Shown in pieces: positions 9,073-17,971 of a stretch of 64,000 nt of DNA. Each line of letters starts with the position of its first letter. The first letter of the stretch is position 1. The notes below the pieces were generated by a model. It was not told the origin of the DNA. It made no database searches and worked only from the letters and a program-made list of their open reading frames with translations. This DNA comes from JABDMH01 sp964428345 (lineage in GTDB: Bacteria; Bacteroidota; Bacteroidia; Chitinophagales; Saprospiraceae). The DNA is taken from positions 209,476 through 273,475 of the forward strand of contig CAYRYD010000002.1 of assembly GCA_964428345.1 (NCBI GenBank), given 5' to 3'. The position numbers and the translations under genes were made by a program.

Positions 9073-10356
9073 ATGAGCAATACCTCCATCTGGAAAGTTG
9101 TGATCTCCGCTGCTCTGGCGCTGATCTGTATTTGCATTGTACAGGGATACTGGCTAACGCATTCCTTTGATCAAAGTGAAAAGGCCTTTGAAGAAAAAGT
9201 GCACATCGCCCTCCGAAACGTAGCCCGGCAGGTATCAGAGCTCAAACAGGTGCAGCTTCCTTCCCATGATCTGATCCTTCCCGTCTCCCAGGATTATTAC
9301 CTCGTCAATATCCGCGATGCGATCGATGCCAAAAACCTGGAGTTCTATCTGCGTCAGGAGTTCGAATCCATCGGCTTACGCACGGATTTTGAATATGGAA
9401 TTTACGACTGCAATACCGATCAGATGGTTTATGGCAATTACATAAGTCATCTTGATGAACCAGTCATCATGTCATCATCCAAATCGTTGGTAGTACCGGT
9501 ACCCAATGACTTTGTCTATTACTTCGGAGTACGTTTTCCGGACCGGAAAGGATATATGCTGAAAAATCAGTGGTTGCCAATCCTTTTTACGGTCATCCTA
9601 TTTCTGGCCGTCCTGTTCTTCGCCTACGCGACTTTCGAGATTTTGCGTCAGAAAAAATTATCCGATTTGCAAAAAGACTTTATCAATAATATGACACACG
9701 AGTTTAAGACCCCGCTCTCGAGTATCAGAATCAGCTCAGAAGTCTTCCTCCAGCACCAGCAAATACAGCAGGATCAGCGGCTCATTCGCTATGCCCGGAT
9801 CATTAGCGACCAGGCCAATCGCTTAAATGACCAGGTAGAAAGGGTACTCCAGATCGCCGGCTTGCAGCATGGGAAGATTAAATTGCACCTTCAGCCCACA
9901 GATCTTCGTCAGGTGGTCAGGGAAATGATCGATCAGCTGAAAAGCCGGATGGAAAAGGACGGAGCCATCATCAAGTCGTTTTTCAAAGGTGAGGACTTTC
10001 TGCTGCAGGCCGATCGGCATCACCTCTCGAATATGCTTTATAACCTGACTGACAATGCTTTAAAATACAGCAGAGAACCAGCCCGGGTGACCATTGAAGC
10101 TTCCGAAAGCGGGGAGCACATAAAGCTGGCAATCATTGATCAGGGTATTGGTATCGACCGGGTTTTTCTTCCCAGGCTGGATCAGCAATTCTTCCGGGTA
10201 CCGACCGGCAATGTGCACAATACAAAAGGATTTGGACTGGGTCTGCACTATGTCAGACAAATGGTAAGAGCGCATGGTTGGGAAATGTCTATAGAAAGTG
10301 AACCAGGGAAGGGAACCACAGTAATCCTCGGCATTAAAAAAAAGATGGCACAGTGA
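9073..10356 (+). CDS. Sensor histidine kinase
   Basis: A membrane histidine kinase of 427 residues. A first membrane helix (about 10-27) precedes a sensor region of about 140 residues with no recognisable fold, then a second helix (about 177-197). The HisKA dimerisation domain carries the phospho-acceptor H209 in NNMTHEFKTPLSSI. The HATPase domain has an N box (NLTDNALKYS), a G1 box (DQGIGI) and a G2 box (GFGLGLHYV). Its stop overlaps the GTG start of the response regulator, so the two form a two-component pair. The stimulus is unknown; the two lipoproteins downstream suggest an envelope signal. Confidence 0.95.
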   Translation: MSNTSIWKVVISAALALICICIVQGYWLTHSFDQSEKAFEEKVHIALRNVARQVSELKQVQLPSHDLILPVSQDYYLVNIRDAIDAKNLEFYLRQEFESIGLRTDFEYGIYDCNTDQMVYGNYISHLDEPVIMSSSKSLVVPVPNDFVYYFGVRFPDRKGYMLKNQWLPILFTVILFLAVLFFAYATFEILRQKKLSDLQKDFINNMTHEFKTPLSSIRISSEVFLQHQQIQQDQRLIRYARIISDQANRLNDQVERVLQIAGLQHGKIKLHLQPTDLRQVVREMIDQLKSRMEKDGAIIKSFFKGEDFLLQADRHHLSNMLYNLTDNALKYSREPARVTIEASESGEHIKLAIIDQGIGIDRVFLPRLDQQFFRVPTGNVHNTKGFGLGLHYVRQMVRAHGWEMSIESEPGKGTTVILGIKKKMAQ

Positions 10357-11054
10357 AGCATCATGCCCAAACACCACACATCCTCTACGTCGAAGATGAC
10401 GAAACGCTGGCCTTCGTGACCATTGATAACCTGGAACAACATGGATATCAGGTGACGCACTTTACCAGTGGTGCAACCGTACTGGAACAAATTAACCGGT
10501 TGGATTTCGATTTGGTGATTCTTGACGTCATGCTGCCTGAGGTTGACGGCTTTACCATCGGTCAGGCAATCCGTCGCCATCACCCTGAAGTACCCATCCT
10601 TTATCTCACAGCCAGATCGCTCAAAGAAGACCGGCTGCGGGGATTCGAACTGGGCGCCGATGATTACATTACCAAACCCTTCAGCATCGAAGAACTTTTA
10701 TTTCGCATCAACGTTTTTCTAAAAAGAAGCCGGATTACCAACTCGCACAATCAGAGTCACATAGTCATCGGACAATTTACCTTTGACCATCTCAATCTGA
10801 CGCTGGAGCGTGACCTTCACCGGAAGATATTGACCCAGAAAGAGGCCGATTTGTTAAAATACCTGGTGCAGCAGCAAAATCAGATTTGTAAAAGAAGCGA
10901 CATTTTGGAGAAAATCTGGGGGGAAGATGATTACTTTATGGGGCGTAGTCTGGATGTGTTTATCAGCCGGTTGCGTAAGTATCTGGCTGCCGATGATTCA
11001 ATTCAGCTGGAAAACATTCACGGCGTTGGCTTTAAACTCAAAACAAATGCCTAA
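10353..11054 (+). CDS. OmpR-family response regulator
   Basis: A 233-residue transcriptional regulator, partner of the kinase just upstream. The receiver domain (about 8-122) has the acidic pair D15/D16, phospho-acceptor D58 in LVILDVMLP, and the conserved Lys in DDYITKPF. A winged-helix DNA-binding domain follows (about 135-230, with KEADLLKYL and RSLDVFISRLRKYL). The GTG start at 10353 overlaps the kinase stop (GTGA), giving translational coupling. Target genes are not visible, but the overlapping lipoprotein genes are probably co-transcribed. Confidence 0.94.
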   Translation: MKHHAQTPHILYVEDDETLAFVTIDNLEQHGYQVTHFTSGATVLEQINRLDFDLVILDVMLPEVDGFTIGQAIRRHHPEVPILYLTARSLKEDRLRGFELGADDYITKPFSIEELLFRINVFLKRSRITNSHNQSHIVIGQFTFDHLNLTLERDLHRKILTQKEADLLKYLVQQQNQICKRSDILEKIWGEDDYFMGRSLDVFISRLRKYLAADDSIQLENIHGVGFKLKTNA

Positions 11055-11304
11055 GATTTTCCTTTTCCTGTTTTTGGGGTCGGCCCTGACCGGTTGTGCA
11101 GAGCGGGAAGTGATTCTGACCCGTGAGGATCTCCGTCTGGCCGATTCACTTTTTCTGGTGAGCCGGAACGAGTGGAGTGTCAGGTTGGAAGATAGTTGCA
11201 AGGTCTTACGGGAAGTCATGCTACCGGTCTGGATTGACTCGATCCGGACTCAACGCCTTTCTGAAATCAATTTGATGTTGAAAAAGCATGAAGAAACAAA
11301 GTAG
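11047..11304 (+). CDS. Small lipoprotein, unknown function
   Basis: An 85-residue predicted lipoprotein. The ATG at 11047 lies inside the last codons of the response regulator, and the N-terminus has a lipobox (SALTGC). The rest is charged and helical, with no domain I recognise. Frame overlap on both sides (with the regulator and with the next lipoprotein at 11288) places it in the kinase operon. The open frame extends upstream to 10927, but only this start gives a signal sequence. It may be a sensory or output partner of the two-component pair; that is a guess from position alone. Confidence 0.7.
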   Translation: MPKIFLFLFLGSALTGCAEREVILTREDLRLADSLFLVSRNEWSVRLEDSCKVLREVMLPVWIDSIRTQRLSEINLMLKKHEETK

Positions 11305-11662
11305 GACGCTAATCTTGCTTACCGGTATGTTTGTGCTGTCCTGCCAGACCGATGAGAGTGTGCTGATCCAGCAGATGATCGATCAAAAGGTGGAAGAGAG
11401 GCTTCAAAACTATATTGCGCTGGAAAAACAAAGGTGCAAGGTCCGGGTTTTGGAAGAAGCCAGCCGGATCGCCGATAGCCTGTTGAGGGAAAACCCGGTC
11501 TTCATTACCCTTGATTCCTTGCAACGGCCACCCGTTCCGCTAAAACCGGTACGTCCCGAATTTGAAAGAAGGAAAGACAGCATTCTGATCGCACCAATCA
11601 TACCCCCAAAAGACAGCATTGCTCCGGACACTTCCACCAGTGGGGTTGAAAGTGATACCTAA
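11288..11662 (+). CDS. Small lipoprotein, unknown function
   Basis: A 124-residue predicted lipoprotein with a lipobox (MFVLSC), a helical charged middle (about 25-70), and a Pro/Ser/Asp-rich C-terminal tail (about 75-124) that is probably disordered. It overlaps the preceding small lipoprotein by 17 bp and is the last gene of the kinase operon. I do not recognise the family. Confidence 0.7.
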   Translation: MKKQSRTLILLTGMFVLSCQTDESVLIQQMIDQKVEERLQNYIALEKQRCKVRVLEEASRIADSLLRENPVFITLDSLQRPPVPLKPVRPEFERRKDSILIAPIIPPKDSIAPDTSTSGVESDT

Positions 11663-11676
11663 GAACTCGGTTCGGG

Positions 11677-12324
11677 CTAATCGATCCCTTCCGCAAAAGC
11701 TTCCAGCCTGGCCGACCATTTGCGGATGACCTCATTCAGGTCCCTCCAGCTAAAAGCATCCTTTCCGAAAAAAGCATCAATAAAAGAGGAGAACCGGGTG
11801 AGCCGGGCATAATAGGGTATGGGGCGCGAAAGTGGTCTCATCCGGAAATCGGATAAAACCAGGGCATCGGCCCCACTTTCCGTCGTTGCTCTTCGAACCA
11901 GATAGATATCCGGATCCGTTTTCTTTGTGCTCAGTAATTGCCTGACAGATGTATCCGCTATAAAATCATAGGCCGAAAAGGAATAGTAGCGGCTGACTGC
12001 AGCCTGCAGTGCTACACTAAAACTATCGACTTCCAGCTTTTCGGCTTCGATCCGGCTTAACAAACGTATCTTCTGATTGGGTTTCGTGGCACGGGTGGCC
12101 TCCTCCTTCAATGCAGCGAGTTTGTCAGTGGCTGTCGGCAAAACAAAATAGACGGTCGATTTCCTGAGATTCGACACAATCGCGACCGGATCCGATTGAG
12201 CCATCAGGTTACTTTGGGGAATGACCCCCAAAAGAACCATTACTGAAAATGTAAGGGTTAAAAGTTCGTTAAACACCGGCGTACAGCCTGTGTTGCTGCC
12301 AGTCGACTCCGTATTTTCGCACAT
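11677..12324 (-). CDS. Hypothetical secreted protein
   Basis: I do not recognise this protein. From the ATG at 12324 it has 215 residues, with a hydrophobic segment (LLTLTFSVMVLLGVIPQ) that starts only after about 20 polar residues. A GTG at 12276 would place a normal signal peptide, cut after LMAQS, directly at the N-terminus; it would also free the candidate moxR -7 box at 12312-12319 from the coding sequence. The mature part is mixed alpha/beta with Tyr- and Arg-rich stretches. It is convergent with the lipoprotein operon, 14 bp apart, and divergent from moxR. Confidence 0.65.
   Translation of the reverse strand: MCENTESTGSNTGCTPVFNELLTLTFSVMVLLGVIPQSNLMAQSDPVAIVSNLRKSTVYFVLPTATDKLAALKEEATRATKPNQKIRLLSRIEAEKLEVDSFSVALQAAVSRYYSFSAYDFIADTSVRQLLSTKKTDPDIYLVRRATTESGADALVLSDFRMRPLSRPIPYYARLTRFSSFIDAFFGKDAFSWRDLNEVIRKWSARLEAFAEGID
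12312..12319 (+). promoter_or_regulatory. Candidate -7 box (TATTTTCG) for the moxR-bat operon
   Basis: TATTTTCG differs from TAnnTTTG by one base and lies 64 bp before the moxR ATG. A TTG is found 16 bp upstream of it. If used, it would drive the whole moxR-batD cluster. Confidence 0.4.
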
Positions 12325-12383
12325 TATTGGGTAAAAAATGTCATTTTTACGCCCCTTATCTAATCTTTAAACGACAACCTAAA

Positions 12384-13382
12384 ATGCAGCCAGCATTAGA
12401 TATTGAAGCGCTGAATCAACAAATTTACATCGAAAGTGCCTTTGTAGAACAACTTCTGGAAGAGACTTCCAAAGTAATCGTAGGCCAGGAACGCATGATG
12501 GAGCGATTGCTGCTTGGACTGTTGACAAAAGGTCATGTATTGCTGGAGGGACTGCCGGGACTGGCTAAAACCCTGGCAATCAAGACCCTGGCATCAGCCA
12601 TACACGCCCAGTTCAGCCGTATTCAGTTCACACCGGATCTCTTGCCGGCTGATATCATCGGTACACTCATCTACAATCCGGCCGCTGCAACTTTTAACGT
12701 ACGCAAAGGACCTATTTTTGCCAATTTCATTTTAGCCGATGAGATCAACCGGGCTCCAGCCAAAGTACAAAGCGCCCTGCTTGAGGCCATGCAGGAGCGC
12801 CAGGTGACCATCGGTGATCAAAGCTATAAATTGGAGGAACCATTTCTGGTTCTGGCAACTCAGAATCCGATTGAACAGGAAGGTACCTACCCCCTGCCGG
12901 AAGCGCAGGTAGACCGCTTCATGCTGAAGGTCAACATCGGTTATCCCACCAAAGAAGAAGAACGGGAAATCATTCGTCGCAACCTGAATGATGAGAATTT
13001 TGGAACAATCGAGACCAGGATACGGCCGGAAGATGTCCTCCAGGCCCGAAAGACTGTGAGAAAAGTCTATATGGATGACAAGATTGAGCAATACATTCTT
13101 GACATCGTTTTTGCCACCCGTACTCCCGAAGAGCATGGTCTCGAAAAACTTAAGCCCCTGATTCAGTATGGAGCCAGCCCACGGGCCAGCATTAATCTGG
13201 GCTTAGCCTCCAAAGCCTATGCTTTCCTGAAACGACGGGGATTTGTTATTCCCGAAGATGTCAGGGCAGTTTGTCACGATATTATGCGGCACCGCATCGG
13301 TCTGACCTATGAAGCGGAAGCAGAAAACATTACCCAGGAGGATATTATCAAGGAAATTCTGAATATCGTCGAAGTACCCTGA
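12384..13382 (+). CDS. MoxR family AAA+ ATPase
   Basis: A 332-residue AAA+ ATPase thought to act as a chaperone or remodelling factor for VWA-domain proteins. The Walker A is of the MoxR type (GLPGLAKT), the Walker B is FILADEINR, and sensor and arginine-finger regions follow (LATQNPIEQEGTYPLPEAQ, VDRFMLKV). The ATG at 12384 was chosen over a TTG at 12327 because it gives the usual N-terminus and leaves a 5' leader. It is the first gene of the cluster moxR-DUF58-DUF4381-like-batABC-batD. Confidence 0.94.
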   Translation: MQPALDIEALNQQIYIESAFVEQLLEETSKVIVGQERMMERLLLGLLTKGHVLLEGLPGLAKTLAIKTLASAIHAQFSRIQFTPDLLPADIIGTLIYNPAAATFNVRKGPIFANFILADEINRAPAKVQSALLEAMQERQVTIGDQSYKLEEPFLVLATQNPIEQEGTYPLPEAQVDRFMLKVNIGYPTKEEEREIIRRNLNDENFGTIETRIRPEDVLQARKTVRKVYMDDKIEQYILDIVFATRTPEEHGLEKLKPLIQYGASPRASINLGLASKAYAFLKRRGFVIPEDVRAVCHDIMRHRIGLTYEAEAENITQEDIIKEILNIVEVP

Positions 13383-13404
13383 TCTCTGACGCAAACCGCA
13401 GATA

Positions 13405-14274
13405 ATGGAAACCAGCGAGCTATTAAAGAAAGTCAGAAAGATCGAAATCAAAACCAAGGGGATCAGCAAAGAACTTTTCTCCGGGGAGTATCACAGCGCC
13501 TTCAAAGGCCGAGGGATGTCTTTCAGTGAAGTTCGCGATTACCAGTACGGAGATGACGTACGAAATATTGAATGGAACGTAACCGCCCGCACCGGACATC
13601 CGCACGTAAAAGTATTTGAAGAGGAACGCGAACTGACAGTCATGTTGCTGGTCGATATCAGCCCATCTTCCAGCTTTGGCACTCAGGGTTACCTCCGAAG
13701 GGATCTGATCACCGAGATCTGCGCTGTACTGGCCTTTTCAGCCATCCACAACAATGATAAAGTAGGGATGATCCTGTTTGCCGAAGACATCAAGCTCTAT
13801 ATCCCACCCAAAAAAGGAAAAAAGCACATCCTGCGTATCATTCGGGAACTGATTGACGGGGAGACCAGAAGCGGAACGACCAATATTGCCCTGGCACTGG
13901 AGTATTTCAATAATGTGGTCAAAAAGAAAAGCATCTGCTTCCTACTGAGCGATTTCTTTGCTCCGCCTTTTGATCAGCCGCTGCAAATTGCTGCCCGCAA
14001 GCATGATATCATTGGAATGCATCTTTACGATCCTTTTGAAAAATCGCTTCCCCGGGCCGGATTACTCCGCATCGTCGATGCAGAAACCGGCGAACAGCAA
14101 ATCATTGATACCACCGACAAACTAACCCGGCAAAGGCACGAATTGTCTTTTACCAGTAAGGAGCAGGCGCTGAATACCTTGTTTAGCCGGTCCGGAGCCG
14201 ACCTCATCAGCCTGGAAAGCCGCGAATCTTATATTCTAGCCCTGCACCGTTTCTTTAAAAAGAGATCCAACTGA
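13405..14274 (+). CDS. DUF58 domain protein (MoxR partner)
   Basis: A 289-residue cytoplasmic protein with a DUF58/VWA-like fold. Signatures include FSEVRDYQYGDDVRNIEWN near residue 45, the family's most conserved block, then a VWA-like strand with MLLVDISPSSSFG (DxSxS-type metal site). Family members always accompany MoxR ATPases and may be their substrates. It starts 22 bp after moxR and its stop overlaps the next start (ATGA at 14274). The precise role is unknown. Confidence 0.92.
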   Translation: METSELLKKVRKIEIKTKGISKELFSGEYHSAFKGRGMSFSEVRDYQYGDDVRNIEWNVTARTGHPHVKVFEEERELTVMLLVDISPSSSFGTQGYLRRDLITEICAVLAFSAIHNNDKVGMILFAEDIKLYIPPKKGKKHILRIIRELIDGETRSGTTNIALALEYFNNVVKKKSICFLLSDFFAPPFDQPLQIAARKHDIIGMHLYDPFEKSLPRAGLLRIVDAETGEQQIIDTTDKLTRQRHELSFTSKEQALNTLFSRSGADLISLESRESYILALHRFFKKRSN

Positions 14275-15176
14275 TGAGGTACCACTTATGGATCCTACTT
14301 ATCGGGGTAATATGGCAAAAGTTGCCGGCACAGGTGTCGTTTGAATGTGTCATCGACAGTAATAAGCTGCTGATCGGCGACCAACGACTGCTGCATCTAC
14401 AGGCAAATGGTGTGGCTGGATTCAGCCCGGATACCATTTCATTTGAAGCATGGAGAGCATTGGGAATTGAAACCCTTTCCCCTCAACAATGGCAAAGTGG
14501 AGGTGCCAACAGCTATCATCAGATGATCCGTATTACTGCTTTTGACACCGGTTATCTGCGTTTGCCTCCTCTGGCATTACCCTTTCTGTCGGATCAGTTA
14601 AAAGATACCGTGTACTCCAATGATCTGGTTCTGGAAGTCAATGGCATCGTGATCGATTCAACTGGCCTTGCTCCCATCAAACCGATTTTGAGAGAACCTT
14701 TTAAATTCAGGGATGCCCTCCCTTACCTGATTGCTCTGATCGTGGGGTTAATACTGATAGGGATAATCTTCCTGCGCCGGAAAAAACCGGCTCCCGAACC
14801 GGTGACCATAGAGGTGCCGATTCCTCCAGATGAAGTCGCTTTAGGTGACCTGGAAAAATTACGGGGAAAAAAGCTTTGGCAACAGGGAAAAATCAAGGAA
14901 TATCAGTCCGAACTTACCCACATTATTCGCGCTTATATTGAGACCAGGTATGACATCCCTGCACTCGAATCTACCACCAGCGAAATTCTCGGATTTCCAG
15001 CGGTCAAAGCCCTGGATCCGGAACTGCATCAAGACCTCGATCGGATTCTAAATATTGCCGACCTCATCAAATTTGCCAGAGCGGAACCAGAAGTAGGAGT
15101 ACACGAGCTGTTCATGCAAAAGGCCGAGACTTTTGTCCGGAGGACACGAAATCCCAAACCACTAACCGATGGCTGA
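14274..15176 (+). CDS. Bat-operon membrane protein (DUF4381-like)
   Basis: A 300-residue protein with an N-terminal signal (ending KLPAQ), an Ig-like periplasmic region (about 20-135), a membrane helix (about 147-168, YLIALIVGLILIGIIFL), and a cytoplasmic helical domain (about 190-295). Position and layout match the protein found between DUF58 and BatA in many Bacteroidota. It overlaps both neighbours by a few bases (ATGA at 14274; batA starts at 15169), so translation of the cluster is coupled. Its exact function is unknown. Confidence 0.82.
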   Translation: MRYHLWILLIGVIWQKLPAQVSFECVIDSNKLLIGDQRLLHLQANGVAGFSPDTISFEAWRALGIETLSPQQWQSGGANSYHQMIRITAFDTGYLRLPPLALPFLSDQLKDTVYSNDLVLEVNGIVIDSTGLAPIKPILREPFKFRDALPYLIALIVGLILIGIIFLRRKKPAPEPVTIEVPIPPDEVALGDLEKLRGKKLWQQGKIKEYQSELTHIIRAYIETRYDIPALESTTSEILGFPAVKALDPELHQDLDRILNIADLIKFARAEPEVGVHELFMQKAETFVRRTRNPKPLTDG

Positions 15177-16176
15177 CCTTTTGCAAAATATTGAATTTGA
15201 TCAGCCTGGATATCTTCTCTTGTTGATCCTGGTGCTCTTGATGGCCTATTATCAATACTTCTACCGGGCTCGCAAGCGTCAACCATCAATGCGGGTGAGC
15301 CATTCCATCCATTCTGAAAACCGTTCTTACCGGATCCGGGCATTAAAGTTCCTGCCTCTCCTGCAGTACGCTGCGTTGGGCTTTCTGATTATAGCCATGG
15401 CCAGACCACAGCTAGCCCTGAAGGAAGAAGAAGTTACCGCCGAGGGGATTGACATCATTTTGGCTCTCGATCTGTCCAGTAGTATGCTGGCCAAAGACTT
15501 TCAGCCGGACCGTCTGGAGGTCAGTAAAAAAGTAGCGGCTGAATTTGTCGACAAAAGACCGGACGACAGGATTGGTCTGGTGGTTTTTTCCGGTGAGAGC
15601 TTTACCCAATGTCCGTTGACATCCGATCACCGGATTGTAAAGCGTTTTCTGGCCCAGCTGCAGTGCGGATTTCTGGAAGAAGGCACTGCCATCGGGATGG
15701 GCCTGGCTACCGCCGTCAACCGGATCAAAGACAGTGAGGCCAAAAGTAAGGTCGTGATACTGCTGACCGATGGAGACAACAATACCGGCTATATCCGGCC
15801 TCTGACTGCCGCGGAAATGGCCCGCGAACTCAAGGTAACAGTGTACACGATCGGAGTGGGAAGCAAAGGGATGGCATTGACTCCTCAGGGTAAAAGAAGC
15901 GATGGTTCATATGTCTTTGATTATGCCCGGGTTATGATCAATGAAGAGCTCCTTAATCAGATTGCCCAGATAACCGGGGGAAGGTATTTCAGGGCCACTT
16001 CCGAACAAAGTCTGGAATTGGTATACAATGAGATCGACCAGCTAGAAAAAACAGAACGAGAGGTAACAACCTTTCATCGTTACAGTGATGAATTTCCCTG
16101 GTTTCTAAGAATCGGCCTGGTACTTTTTCTATTACATTTATTATTGAGTCTGACGCTGCTGCGTACCTATCCATAA
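15169..16176 (+). CDS. batA: BatA, VWA-domain membrane protein
   Basis: A 335-residue inner-membrane protein. Two N-terminal helices (about 15-30 and 60-78) precede a von Willebrand A domain (about 92-290) and a C-terminal helix (about 310-330). The metal-binding site is intact: D101, S103, S105 (DLSSS), a Thr in the second loop and LLTDGDNN. Bat proteins were linked to aerotolerance and envelope stress in Bacteroides fragilis and to virulence or stress in Leptospira and Francisella; the molecular role is unresolved. It overlaps the upstream gene by 8 bp. Confidence 0.93.
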   Translation: MADLLQNIEFDQPGYLLLLILVLLMAYYQYFYRARKRQPSMRVSHSIHSENRSYRIRALKFLPLLQYAALGFLIIAMARPQLALKEEEVTAEGIDIILALDLSSSMLAKDFQPDRLEVSKKVAAEFVDKRPDDRIGLVVFSGESFTQCPLTSDHRIVKRFLAQLQCGFLEEGTAIGMGLATAVNRIKDSEAKSKVVILLTDGDNNTGYIRPLTAAEMARELKVTVYTIGVGSKGMALTPQGKRSDGSYVFDYARVMINEELLNQIAQITGGRYFRATSEQSLELVYNEIDQLEKTEREVTTFHRYSDEFPWFLRIGLVLFLLHLLLSLTLLRTYP

Positions 16177-16181
16177 CAAGC

Positions 16182-17198
16182 ATGTTTAGATTTGAGCATC
16201 AGGAGTATCTGTGGTTTTTAATGGGAATAGTTCCTCTGGCCATCCTGCTTTATCTGGGTTGGATGTGGTATCTGGGTCAGGCGGCAAGCGTCGGAGAATC
16301 TCCCTTGCTCAAGACCCTAACCAACGGTAATTCTCTCAGGCAAAAAAGATTGCAACAAATCCTGGTGTTGATAGTCTTTTCCAGCCTGATCATCGCCTGG
16401 GCTAATCCGCAATGGGGCGCCAAACGCCATAAGATAAAAGCGAGAAGTGCCGATATATTTGTCGCACTGGACATCTCCAACAGTATGTATTGCCAGGATG
16501 TGGCTCCGAGCCGGTTGGATCAGGCCAAGCGCTTTGCCCATCAGCTAACCAGGAGACTGCGCGGAGAACGCATTGGCCTGATACTGTTTGCCGGCAACGC
16601 CTACCTCCAAATGCCACTGACTGCCGATTATGCGGCAGCCGATCTCTTTATCCAGTCAGCCAATCCGGAGCTGGCCGGTACCCAGGGCACTGCCATTGGA
16701 GATGCCATCCGGAAGGCCCGTGACGGTTTTTCCAAAGACGACAAATTTCATCGGGTTATGGTGATCATCTCCGATGGAGAAGATCATGATGCTGACGCCC
16801 TCGAAATGGCACGACAAGCCAGGGACGACGGGATGATTCTCTTTACGGTAGGAGTAGGTACTGCCAACGGATCCTTTATACCCATGACTGTGAGGGGTAG
16901 TGAGGATTGGAAGCGGGATGAACAGGGCCAGCCGGTGCGAACCAGACTCAACGAAACATTGTTGGAAGGTATAGCCGGGGAGGGAGGTGGCACTTATTTT
17001 TATCTCAATCAAACCGATCATATTCTTGAGGAAATCGATAAAAAAGTTGATGCTTTGGAAAAAAGAGAATTTGAAGAACGATCGTTTACCGAGTATGAAA
17101 GTTATTTTCAGATTTTTCTGGCAATGGGTATTGCCGGTATCTTCCTGCAATGGCTCTTTGCCAACAGTTTGTTGACCATCAAAAGGGAAATACCATGA
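16182..17198 (+). CDS. batB: BatB, VWA-domain membrane protein
   Basis: A 338-residue paralogue of BatA, 5 bp downstream. Layout is the same: N-terminal helices (about 10-30 and 58-75), a VWA domain with D97, S99, S101 (DISNS) and IISDGEDHD, and a C-terminal helix (about 312-330). BatA and BatB are thought to form a complex at the inner membrane. The batC start overlaps its stop (ATGA at 17195). Confidence 0.93.
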   Translation: MFRFEHQEYLWFLMGIVPLAILLYLGWMWYLGQAASVGESPLLKTLTNGNSLRQKRLQQILVLIVFSSLIIAWANPQWGAKRHKIKARSADIFVALDISNSMYCQDVAPSRLDQAKRFAHQLTRRLRGERIGLILFAGNAYLQMPLTADYAAADLFIQSANPELAGTQGTAIGDAIRKARDGFSKDDKFHRVMVIISDGEDHDADALEMARQARDDGMILFTVGVGTANGSFIPMTVRGSEDWKRDEQGQPVRTRLNETLLEGIAGEGGGTYFYLNQTDHILEEIDKKVDALEKREFEERSFTEYESYFQIFLAMGIAGIFLQWLFANSLLTIKREIP

Positions 17199-17917
17199 CG
17201 ATCAACCGATGGCTCTTTTTGCTGATGGCTGGTTTGTCGCCGTTACCGATGATAGCACAATCCAGAGGTCAGGCCCACGATTTGCGAAGAAATGCTGACC
17301 GGTCCTATGATCAGAAAAAGTATGATGTGGCCGAAGACGCGTACCGTAGATCTACGATCCTTGACCCGGACAACAGGGGTACCTTTAATCTGGGAAATGC
17401 CATATTTAATCAAAACCGGTATGACGAAGCCGCCCGACAATATGAAAAGGCCATTGATCAGATCGATGACCCAAAAGAAAAGTCGAAAGCCTGGTACAAT
17501 CTGGGTAATGCACACTACCTCAACGGTAAATATGATCAGAGTGTCAATGCCTACAAAAGAGCGCTTATTGCCGATCCTGACGATCTGCAGGCCAAGCAAA
17601 ATCTCTTGATGGCCCTTCGGGAAATGAAGCTGCAAGAACAGCAACAGCAGCAAGATCAGGAAGAGCAAAAGCAGGATCAGGAAAAGCAGGAAAATCAGCC
17701 TCAGGATCAGCAGCAGGAAAATCAGGACCGGCAACAGGAACAACAACCTAGTCAAAACAATAGTGAAGAGCAACAGCCACAGGAAGAACTGGAGCAAAAA
17801 TTGTCGAAAGAACAAGCAATGCAATTGCTCGAAATCATCGATGAAGAAGATCAGAAAGTACAGGAAAAAATAAGAAGAAAGGAAGCCGGCGAAAAAAAGA
17901 AAGATAAAGACTGGTAA
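17195..17917 (+). CDS. batC: BatC, periplasmic TPR protein
   Basis: A 240-residue protein with a signal peptide (about 1-23, ending MIAQS) and about three TPR units (about 30-140; NLGNAIFNQNRYDEAARQYEKA and YNLGNAHYLNGKYDQSV are clear helical pairs). A strongly Gln/Glu/Asp-rich tail follows (about 148-205), probably disordered. The ATG at 17195 overlaps the batB stop; an in-frame ATG at 17150 lacks a signal peptide and lies in batB. TPRs suggest a scaffold for the other Bat proteins. Confidence 0.9.
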   Translation: MTINRWLFLLMAGLSPLPMIAQSRGQAHDLRRNADRSYDQKKYDVAEDAYRRSTILDPDNRGTFNLGNAIFNQNRYDEAARQYEKAIDQIDDPKEKSKAWYNLGNAHYLNGKYDQSVNAYKRALIADPDDLQAKQNLLMALREMKLQEQQQQQDQEEQKQDQEKQENQPQDQQQENQDRQQEQQPSQNNSEEQQPQEELEQKLSKEQAMQLLEIIDEEDQKVQEKIRRKEAGEKKKDKDW

Positions 17918-17971
17918 GTTTTCGGTCGTTATATCGTTCGTATTTTAGTAACCTTAAAAACTTCAAGTGAC

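Noticed and set aside
17150..17194. N-terminal extension of batC from an upstream ATG
   Set aside because: It lies within batB and removes the signal peptide from the N-terminus; the ATG at 17195 overlaps the batB stop in the usual way.
17640..17800. The Gln/Glu-rich segment of batC as a nucleotide repeat
   Set aside because: It is low-complexity coding sequence (CAG, CAA, GAA mixtures) without a fixed repeat unit.
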